Source of the DNA: Buddleja alternifolia
Taxonomy: Eukaryota; Streptophyta; Magnoliopsida; Lamiales; Scrophulariaceae
DNA: 64,000 bases
Assembly: GCA_019426215.1 (NCBI GenBank)
Contig: CM033405.1
Span: 6,735,001-6,799,000, forward strand
Direction of reading: 5' to 3'
The notes under the pieces were generated by a model that did no database searches, was not told the origin of the DNA, and saw nothing but the letters and a program-made list of their open reading frames with translations. Below are positions 56,299 through 64,000 of the stretch, in pieces. Each line of letters begins with the position of its first letter. Position 1 is the stretch's first letter. The translations under genes and the position numbers were made by a program.

Positions 56299-57040
56299 TT
56301 GCCTAAACTCACTGAACGTGGAAACTCAAATCCTTGAAACCCGAGTTTACTCAAATCTTTGTAATTTGATTTTTTTAATATCTTTTTGTGATTATAAAAT
56401 TTAAATTGGGATGGGGAAGATGATTAGGATGATGGTGCATTCTAGGGCGCTGATTTTGGGGATGAATTTTGGTTAGATAAGAAAATTGTGTATTAGGATT
56501 AGGGTTTTGGGGGGAAAGAATGAGTTGGGGAAGAAGATAAAAAAAAAGAAAAAAAAAAGATAAATAAAAAAATAATAGAAATGACATAAAAAATTAGAGT
56601 TATATTAGTGTAAATATTTTCAATAGTCAAGGATAATTTGGTCTTTACAGAATTTTTTAAAGGCAAAAATATTCGAGGGAGGCGGTAGATATTTTTTTAG
56701 AAATGACAAGGGGGTAAGTTGACAATATTTTTTCCATAGAGGACGGAGTGATAATAACTCCTATCACAGGGGGGTTGGGGGTAATTTACCCCAAGTGAGA
56801 AAGAATCGTGTTACTAGGCAGCTAAAATAATCTAAGATATTTCTCGAGAAAGCATATAAACAGAGTGGAGAAACTAAAAGACAATTTTGTTTGCTTGTAT
56901 GATTTAGTCTGAATATATTCTGTGGAATGAACCAGAAATCATGTAAAGTACGTAGAACTATAATATCAAGTGAGAGAGAATCATGTTCCTAAGTAGCTAA
57001 AATAATCTAAGTGCCATCTGAAAAACCACATACGAAAAAC

Positions 57041-57410
57041 AGGTAAAAGGGTTATTACCCCTGTGAAGGAAAAGGGGCAACATTGCCCCATTATTATAAA
57101 AATAAGTTGATTATCCCTTGTGTTTTACAAAATGAGGCAAAATACACTCACCATTATTAAAATGGCAAATATGCCCTTATGCATATATCAATGAATTTTG
57201 AATGATTTGTTTTATAAAATCACCAAACTTTATTTTATCGTTTTTAATGATTTATGACAATAGTTAAAATACAAATGTATGTAGCATTTGTATTTACTAA
57301 TATATCAGGTTGTTTTAACATGTATAAAATTACAAAATTATTGATCTGTGTACATATTCTTGAATTATAAGTATTATAACTTATATCATAAAATATGATA
57401 ATAATATAAC
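57041..57410. other. AT-rich spacer
   Basis: It begins with GTAAAAGGGTTATTACCCCT and holds GGAAAAGGGGCAA (57067), a phrase also found near 59240, suggesting another short element's ends. No gene is seen. Confidence 0.4.
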
Positions 57411-57840
57411 AAGAAAATTGCATGTTTTCCCATAACTTTGCTTATGTTGAATTTTGGTCTCATTCGTTACCAATTTCTTACATTTAGTCCTATAACTTTC
57501 AAAATGTCTCTTAGTCCAAAATTTGATGGTCAACTCTTAGTCAACTTGTTTGGCCGGTTTTTGGGGAAGAATCCATGCATGAATGCACTCACACACGAAT
57601 TATATTCAATATCACAATGCATTTATTCAATATCACGTGCCACCAACGCACAAAATCTCTCCCAAAAAACTCGGTCAAAAGTTTGACTAATGGGGTTGAC
57701 TGTTAAATTTTGGACAAAAACTTCAATTGGGATTAAATGTGAGACATTTTGAAAGTTGTAGAACCAAAAGTCAGAAATTCATAATGAATATCAAAATTGA
57801 ACTTGAGCAAATTTATGGGACGAAAAATATAATTTTTCTC
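57411..57840. mobile_element. Mutator-like MITE (family M1)
   Basis: Left end AAGAAAATTGCATGTTTTCC..CATAACTTTGC; right end, inverted, GAGAAAAATTATATTTTTCG..CCCATAAATTTGC. The interior has the shared phrases TCACATTTAGTC-like, GGTCAACTCTTAGTCAACTT and TTTGGACAAAAACTTC. Non-coding, about 430 bp. Target duplication not resolved. Confidence 0.65.
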
Positions 57841-58272
57841 ATAGTGCAACGTACCACTATTATGATATTCAATATACTTATGGTGTATAATCGATATTTC
57901 AAATCTTTCTTTACCATTTTTTAGTATTTGAATGTCATATAAGATAAAAAAATCTAAATGAAAAATATATTTACACTATTTTGGGTAAAACAATGAAAAT
58001 ATTAACAAAGAAATTTATTTTAATATAACAATTAAACTTTAATATAACAATCAAACTTTAATAATATTAATATTTAATACTTATTCTTATATTTTTTTTG
58101 GGTGCGATTACGATCTTTTTTTATTATAAATTTGTTTTGTACCTAAAATTAACACAAACCATAGTAAAAAAAAGGAAAGCAATCATTATTTAAAATAATA
58201 TAACAAAATTATGCAAATCACAGCTAAATTAACATAGTACTAATCCTATTTATTAAATATAACTTTAGGCAT
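57841..58272. other. AT-rich spacer
   Basis: Between the M1 element and the hAT fragment. I see no gene; poly-T and AATATT-rich sequence only. Confidence 0.5.
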
Positions 58273-58564
58273 TTAAAATTGCGCTCGACGTTTCTTCATT
58301 ATATGGAACTCGTCAACGATTGAGTCGATATTGAAAGTTTGGGCAATTTTCTTTTTAATGTAAACTAGTAAAGAACTACTCCAATTCCATCTTATTACAC
58401 AATCTCGTCTCGAAAATTTTCATATTTGAAAACGCTTGCTCTGTAGTTGCATTAGACACAGTAAAAGTCAAAATAAGTCGAATTAGTTTCTCTAGCAGAT
58501 AGTAATTTATTGTTCGCCCTATATTTGACAATACTTGGCCAAATGTCACCAAAATATCAAACAA
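58273..58564 (-). pseudogene. hAT transposase C-terminal dimerisation fragment
   Basis: The minus strand encodes LLEKLIRLILTFTVSNATTE, QAFSNMKIFETRLCNKME, then after a frameshift SLLVYIKKKIAQTFNIDSIV and DEFHIMKKRRAQF with a stop at 58273. This is the C-terminal hAT dimerisation block (S-x-A-x-x-E-x-x-F-S-x-M ... I-V-x-x-F) of plant hAT transposase-derived proteins. Only the last roughly 95 residues remain, and the catalytic part is absent. Confidence 0.85.
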
Positions 58565-59281
58565 CTATCCTCTATTAGAATGAAATTGAACTTTCTAGTT
58601 GCAAAATACTAACAAATCTCAACTCCCCACTAGGGCAATACCCCGCACCTTCTAAAACCCATCAAATATATTATACATATAAACACAACACACAATTTGA
58701 TATCTTCAATCTTCTTCTTCTTTTCTTTCTTCTTGTTTTTTTTTTTTTGGCTAAATGTATCTATCTATCTTCTAATTATTTTCAATTTCTCTCTTCTAAA
58801 AAGTTTTGAAATTGTTTATTGATGCCCATTCATTCATGTACTTGTTGAAATCTTAAACCAAATAATTTTTTTTACTAGAGTTAAGATATGTAAAGTGAAA
58901 AAATCAAATTTCATAGATTTGTATTCAAATAATACAATAATTATATTATTTGAATTTTGAGATTAGAAAACTATAATATACTTTCATCATCTATATAATA
59001 TTAAAAATAGATTAAAAGTCATGAAGAACACTTTCACAATTGGTGAAATAAATTTAAAAGTCAATAGCATACTAATGATATTTGAGTAATAGAGAGAGTA
59101 GTTTTACGATTTTTGAGGGGGTGAAATTATATTTTCTGAAACTTTTATGCCTAAAAGTAGAAAATTTAAAAATTTGAGGAGGGCGGGGGCACCTCCCATC
59201 CCCCGGGGATGTAGTCTGAAGGGATGTTAATCCTTGTGACGGAAAAGGGGCAATATATATATATATAGAGAGAGAGAGAGA
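58565..59281. other. AT-rich spacer with microsatellites
   Basis: No gene recognised. It contains TTCTTC-rich sequence near 58710-58750 and a (TA)n-(GA)n tract at about 59252-59281 that abuts the next element. Confidence 0.5.
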
Positions 59282-59732
59282 GGAGATTGCACTTTTGGTC
59301 CCATAACTTTGGTCTTTTTTTATTTTGGTCCGATTCGTTACCGATTTTCACATTATATCCCATAACTTTCAATTTTTCTCACATTTGATCCCATGGAAGG
59401 ATTCTGTTCAATATTGAACGGTCAACTCCGTTAGTCAACATTTTGACCAAAGTTTTCTGGCACAATTCGCACATAAATACACGTGATATTGAATAAAAAT
59501 ATCGCGATATTGAATATAATTAGTGTGTGAGTGCATTCATGCATGAATAGTGCCCGAAAACTTATGTCAAAATGTTGATTAACGGAGTTGACCGTTGAAT
59601 ATTGGACGGAATCTTTCCATGAGACCAAATGTGAGAAAAATTGAAAGTTATGGGATATAATGTGAGAAGCCATAACGAATGAGACCAAAATCGAAAAAAA
59701 TCAAAGTTATGGGATCAAAAGTGCAATTTTCC
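59282..59732. mobile_element. Mutator-like MITE (family M1), best-preserved copy
   Basis: Left end GAGATTGCACTTTTGGTCCC..ATAACTTTGG and right end, inverted, GAAAATTGCACTTTTGATCC..CATAACTTTGA form inverted repeats of about 30 bp, followed by inner inverted blocks (TTTTGGTCCGATTCGTTACC against its counterpart near 59675). It is about 450 bp, non-coding. Both flanks are AT microsatellite, so the target duplication cannot be read. Confidence 0.8.
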
Positions 59733-61417
59733 ATATATATATAATACACAATAGAAACACACAGTACACGTCGAAACACACGCACGTCGAAACACACACC
59801 CACAAAAACACGCAGGTGGGAGGGGGTTCGGGCAGTGGGTTGTGGTGAGGGGAGGGAGGATGAACAAGTGGGGCCAAACAGATCTGGATACTGGCGGGTG
59901 GGGAGTTGGGGGCGGAATGAACGCCTGGTGCGGGGGCGGAATGAACGCAGATATGGGGGTTGGGAATGGAAGGTATCTGCTTTTGGGGAAACCGGCGACG
60001 AGGGTGGCGATCTGGAGATCGGCGGTGACGACGGTGGTACGTTGGCAGGGACATGGTCAAGGTCGTGTGGTGGCTCGGTAGAGTTTAACATTGATGAAGG
60101 GTGGTGGTGGTTTGAAAGAAGAAAAGGATGGAGGAAGAAGAAGATGAAAAGATCAAGAAAAATGAAAAATGAAAAAAGAAATTTAGTTTTTAATTATTTG
60201 CTGATTTGTAAATATACTATTGAGTATTTATTGAAATTAATTACTTAAATATTTAAAATTGTTTTTATAATTAATTTAAATAATATTTAATTAGAGTAAA
60301 TATAATATATAAGTATCTTTTATAAAGTAATTAGTTTTGATAAATTATAATTAATTAATTAAATATTTAAGTAATTGTAAGTTTATTTAAGGAGTAAAAA
60401 TCAAGAAAATTAAATTTGTAAATTAACTTTTGTATTTTTCATTTGAAAATTATAAGTAGTTGATTATTTGGTTGATTAATGATCAATTATAATTTATATT
60501 TTTTTAGTAAGAAAGCGGGAAAGAAAAGAAAAGAAAAAGGAAAAAAGTAATTGAGAAAAGGATAATAACAAAATTGAAAACTTTAAAGGAAAAATATATT
60601 TGAATTCGTTTTCAATTTTTGGTATATATTTTAAGATTCTTAATTGAAATATTTATTCATTTTTAATTGAAATTAATTATGGAAACCTAAATAATTTTTA
60701 AATAGAATATATATACACATAATAACTTGGAGAAGTGATTATTTGTTATTAATTTAAAATATTACATTGACACCCCATAAAAAATTAGTATAAATTAGAA
60801 ATACTCCCGGGGTATTTTGGTTAGTAAAAGATCTGACCTTTTGGTCCAGGGTTGATCATGGGTAAAACAGGAATATTCAAAAAGTATTTTCCTGTTGTCA
60901 TCAATTTTTTGGTTGGAGAAATTGACAGGGGGTGCTTGTGTAATCAAAATCTGCATCCAAGAGAGGTCATGGTAAAATAGTTAATGGGTAAAATCTACAT
61001 CAAAATCTGTAATCAAAATAGTTTATCAATATTTATTCCAAATTTTTATGGGTCTGATTTCATATGGGCATGTTTAAATAATTTTGTAAAATTAAAAATT
61101 TGCAGTAAATATTGATAATTATTTGTAATATAAGGAAGAAATATATTTTTTAAAGAAATAAAAAATACTCACTGATTAAGAAAAGAATATTAAGATAGTA
61201 ATTAAATAAAAAAGCAGGATGCATATTATGTTTCCACGAAGCACCATTGTAACTAACATTCGTTTGTAATGAAGGATCTGAATTTTAGAATGTTGCAATA
61301 TCAATTAGCATAGAGTAAGAGTGGTGTAGGACAAGTGACAAATGCATTCTGAACACTTTTGGACGGGCATAAGTTCAAACATAAGTGAAATGATTCTGTA
61401 GATTGACGGCGGAAAAT
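59733..61417. other. Spacer without a supported gene
   Basis: A GC-richer stretch (59800-60110) gives overlapping open frames on both strands, proline-rich on minus and glycine/tryptophan-rich on plus; these look compositional. The rest is very AT-rich. I found no element ends or conserved protein. Confidence 0.5.
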
Positions 61418-61888
61418 TGTTGAAATAAGTGCACATTTCTGGATAAATCTAGAACGTAAACTTTCTAAAGTAAGATTACCTAGTTAATTCTAGAATATTC
61501 TAGAATACTCAGGAATAACGTAGAAACTTGTAGAAAACTCCGGAATAATATAGAATCTTGTAGAAGGTCGTAGAATATTGTAGAACCGTGTAGGATGTTT
61601 TAAATGATAGTAGAAGTCTCTAGAATTATCTAGATGTGTATGTAAAAGTATCTAGAAACTACAAGTCTCTAGAAAGTGGTTATGCACACCTATAAATATG
61701 AGGTGGTGTACTATGTAACATAACAACAATAACAACTAGAGATCTTTCAATACAAATCTTTTTCCAACTAGTCTCTCTACATCTTCCTAGCTTCTAACTA
61801 TTCCAACTTCCAATTATCCACAAACTTTTCTACTCTTCATATTTTCTAAACTCTTCGTATTACTCACTTTACATCAATCACACTATAA
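61418..61888 (+). repeat. 5' LTR of Copia D
   Basis: Begins TGTTGAAATAAGTGCACA and ends near CACTATAA (CACTAACA in the sister copies), followed by the primer site. The middle differs from A and C but keeps the TAGAA-rich character. Confidence 0.88.
61488..61505. promoter_or_regulatory. Perfect four-module heat-shock-element-like array in Copia D LTR
   Basis: TTC-ta-GAA-ta-TTC-ta-GAA with exact spacing and no mismatch. A weaker four-module array (TTC-tg-GAt-aa-aTC-ta-GAA) lies at 61437-61454, at the same LTR position as the Copia C array. Confidence 0.6.
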
Positions 61889-61889
61889 G

Positions 61890-61902
61890 TGGTATCAGAG
61901 CC
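61890..61902 (+). other. Primer-binding site of Copia D
   Basis: TGGTATCAGAGCC, Met-tRNA type, one base after the LTR. Confidence 0.9.
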
Positions 61903-61930
61903 ACGTTCGGTCAAATATTGGGCATGCTAC

Positions 61931-63226
61931 ATGGCTACATCAACAACTGTTAATTTTTCATCAGTGCCTGTACAGTATTCACTGGTGAAAACTATGACTT
62001 TTGTAGACAAAAGCTAAAGACATATTTTGTCTCCTAAAGTTTATGGGATATTGTCCAAAGCGGAGTTGATATCCCCGAAGATACTTCCACTTTGTCCGAG
62101 CAACAACTAAAAAGAATTGAAGGAGAAGCAACAAAGAGATGCACAAGCGTTATTTGTCATTCAACAAGCTGTAGAAGATACATTATTCACAAGAATCTCA
62201 GATGCTCAAAGTGCAAATTAAAGAAAGCATGAGATACGTTGGCGGAGGAGTTCCGTGGCAGCGAAAAGGTACGGTCTATAAAACTACAATATTTAAGAAG
62301 AGATTTTGAAATTTTGAAAATGAAGGAATCTGAGGCCATTGGAGAATATTATGCAAGAATAAGAGAAATAATTTATCAAATGAAATTATACGGGGAAAAT
62401 ATATCTGATAAGAGAGTGGTAGAGAAAATACTTATTTCTCTCACAGAAAAATATGACCCCGTAGTTACAACTATGGAGCATGTGAAAGATCTATCACCTC
62501 TATCCGTCACTAATTAAATTGATAGGTGCGCTCGAAGCTTATGAGAAAAGAATTAGTAGGCGCGCTGAAGAGTCCGTAAAAAGTGCTTTTAAAACTAAAT
62601 TCAATATAAGGCCTCAGAAACCCAAAAATGATAGAAGGAAAATTAATCAAGAAAAGTTAAGAACTAAATCAGCTACAAAATCAAGTTATCCTCCATGTGA
62701 AACTTGCGGAAAAAAGAATCATCTAGAAAAAGATTGTTGGCATCGAGAAAAACCGCAATGCAATATATGCAAAAGATTTGATCACATGGAGAAGGACTGT
62801 CAGGCTAGAGATGTCCATCAAGCAAACATCGCAGAAGAAAAGAGTGAAAACTTATTCTTCACAAGTGGAAGCTCGACAGAGAAGCCTTATGAGACATGGT
62901 TCCTAGATAGTGGCAGCAGTAACAACATGACACCGTACAAAGACATTTTCTCCAAACTAGACATGAATTTTCAATCCAAGGTGAGACTGGAAAACGGTGA
63001 TTTTCTAGAAGTAAAGGGCAAAGGAACTATTGCCGTGGAAACAAGAAAAGGTACGCGGTACATTAACAATGTTCTGTTTGTAACTAACTTAGCACAGAAT
63101 CTCCTCAGCATGGGACAAATGATGGAACATGGTTACATACTACACTTTGAGAAAGATACATGCACTATATATGACAAAATAGACAAAAATCTTGTGATAG
63201 CTAGAGTACAAATGCAAGATTGTTGA
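61931..63226 (+). pseudogene. Copia D gag and protease
   Basis: Gag starts at ATG 61931 (MATSTTVNFSS) and frameshifts near 61973 and 62110. It is open from 62239 (EFRGSEKVRSIKLQYLRRDF) to a stop at 62515, then continues to 63224. Zinc knuckles CETCGKKNHLEKDC and CNICKRFDHMEKDC lie at about 62695-62800. The protease has an intact DSG (WFLDSGSSNNMTPYKD) and the downstream segment that is deleted in Copia A. Confidence 0.88.
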
Positions 63227-63253
63227 GATTTTCCAATACGTTGGAATTATAAT

Positions 63254-64000
63254 ATGGCACTAAAGGTCCAAACAAATTATTCATGGTTATGGCATAGAAG
63301 ATTTGGACACTTCAACTATCAGGGTCTCAATATTCTTCATCAGAAAAATATGATGAGAGACCTGCCTAAAATCAAAGAAGTTGAAGAAGTCTGTGAAGGA
63401 TGCATGCTCGGGAAACAACACCTACAATCATTTCCATCTGGAAAGTCCTGGAGAGCCTAGAAAGCATTAGAGCTAATTCACACAGATATATGTGGACCAA
63501 TGAGGACTCCATTTCATCACCAAAACAACTACTTTATTCTCTTTATCGACTACTTTACAAGAATGACTTGGGTATACTTTATGTGACAAAAATCTGAAGT
63601 TCCCAAGATATTTCAAAAATTCAAACAACTAGTAAAAAAGAAAAGCAGTCAACGAATCAAGACAATAAGAAGTGATCGAGGCAAAGAGTACACTTCTAAA
63701 GAATTCAGCAAATTCTGTGAAGAAGAAGACATAGAACATCAACTAACTGTTGGATATACATAGGAGCAAAATGGCATCTTAGAAAGAAATAATAGAACCG
63801 TAATGGAGATGGCTCGGTCAATGCTAAAAGAAAAAGGGCTTCCGAATACATTCTGGGTAGAAGCGGTATATATTGCAGTTTATCTACTCAATAGGTGTAC
63901 TACAAAGGCGGTACAAGACAAAACGCCGGTTGAAGCCTGGAGTGGAAGAAAACCATCTGCGAAGCATCTCAGGATTTTCAGATGCATATGCTACATCCAT
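63254..64000 (+). pseudogene. Copia D integrase (partial at window edge)
   Basis: Pre-integrase segment WLWHRRFGHFNYQGLN and CEGCMLGKQHLQ are followed by a TAG at about 63458. The core keeps all three acidic contexts: LIHTDICGP, TIRSDRGKEYTS and EQNGILERNNR. Further stops lie near 63583 and 63761. It continues beyond 64000. Confidence 0.86.

Larger units (their letters stand above)
55276..56792. mobile_element. Mutator-like TIR element (family M2) carrying an open reading frame
   Basis: Left end GGGTAAATTACACCCAACCC and right end, inverted, GGGGTAAATTACCCCCAACC, both continuing into CCCCTGTGA. It is related to 43301-44568. It is inserted in the tandem array; the 24 bp on either side (AAGTGAGAGAGAATCATGTT and AAGTGAGAAAGAATCGTGTT) are alike because of the array, and no simple 9-bp duplication is seen. 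The interior has a 204-codon ORF bounded by inverted palindromes. No transposase was found. Confidence 0.82.
54361..57040. repeat. Tandem array of duplicated 5' flank of ANK copy 1, interrupted by a TIR element
   Basis: A unit of about 200-215 bp recurs at roughly 54375-54585, 54586-54785, 54897-55105, 55106-55275 and 56793-57020. Shared phrases are GAGTGGAGAAACTAAAAGA, GTGATTTAGTCTGAATATAT and AAGTGAGAAAGAATCATGTT. The element 55276-56792 sits inside the array. The units lie directly upstream of the ankyrin start codon, so they derive from its leader or promoter. The rc of TATAAATAGAG in each unit could supply a TATA-like site; not established. Confidence 0.85.
61418..64000 (+). mobile_element. 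Copia D: third copy of the Copia A family, cut by window edge
   Basis: 5' LTR at 61418-61888, primer site at 61890-61902, then gag, protease and integrase in the order and wording of Copia A and C, running off the window in the integrase/reverse-transcriptase linker (WSGRKPSAKHLRIFRCICY). It has the most complete gag-protease sequence of the three copies but still has frameshifts and stops. Confidence 0.93.

Noticed and set aside
59648..60248. Overlapping proline-rich (minus) and glycine-rich (plus) ORFs
   Set aside because: Both strands are open at the same place because of local GC-rich composition; partly inside an M1 element; no domain recognised.
1..64000. tRNA, rRNA, CRISPR or bacterial-type features
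   Set aside because: None seen; the TGGTATCAGAGC sites are retrotransposon primer sites, not tRNA genes.

Overview
This is a transposon-dense piece of a plant nuclear genome, most likely a eudicot. The evidence is plant Ty1/copia and Ty3/gypsy LTR retrotransposons with initiator-Met-tRNA-type primer sites (TGGTATCAGAGC or close variants), CACTA-, hAT- and Mutator-like DNA transposon remnants, and intron-containing ankyrin-repeat/PGG membrane-protein genes with GT..AG splice sites. The sequence is AT-rich with many AT microsatellites. I see no bacterial, organellar, rRNA, tRNA or CRISPR features.

The only host-type genes are two members of one ankyrin (ANK)-PGG family (ACD6/ITN1-like), both on the minus strand. 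Copy 1 spans 42103..54354 with six exons: a Copia-Gag-like N-terminal exon, an ANK exon, three middle exons and a four-helix PGG exon. Splice phases agree throughout, but exon 5 carries two frame-breaking lesions. Its introns are swollen by Mutator-like elements and other repeats. Its 5' end is followed by a tandem array of duplicated upstream sequence that includes a start-less copy of exon 1. Copy 2 (17617..32817) is a wreck. One ANK exon is split by a gag-protease-only gypsy element and by a copia element, and the linker exon is split by a CACTA element that itself holds another copia element. Neither its Gag-like exon nor its PGG exon is visible in the window.

Layout, left to right: decayed minus-strand gypsy with one LTR (1..4781); AT-rich spacer with a Mutator-like remnant (4782..7586); Copia A (7587..17102) with minus-strand Copia B nested in its integrase (9734..14276); 3' part of ANK copy 2 (17617..18450); CACTA element (18451..24510) containing minus-strand Copia E (19329..24347); more ANK copy 2; Copia C (24868..29877); ANK; short gypsy (30039..32453); ANK 5' part; a small inverted-repeat element (33369..33817); a decayed Tat-type gypsy with an antisense extra ORF (about 34150..41460); ANK copy 1; 5' duplication array interrupted by a TIR element carrying an open reading frame (55276..56792); a hAT transposase tail (58273..58564); further Mutator-like elements; and Copia D entering from 61418 and running off the right edge.

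Copia A, C and D are one family. Their LTRs are rich in TTCnnGAA modules arranged like heat-shock elements, the most testable regulatory signal here. Copia E has two LTRs with no visible difference, yet its integrase and reverse transcriptase have substituted catalytic residues, which suggests recent movement using proteins supplied in trans.
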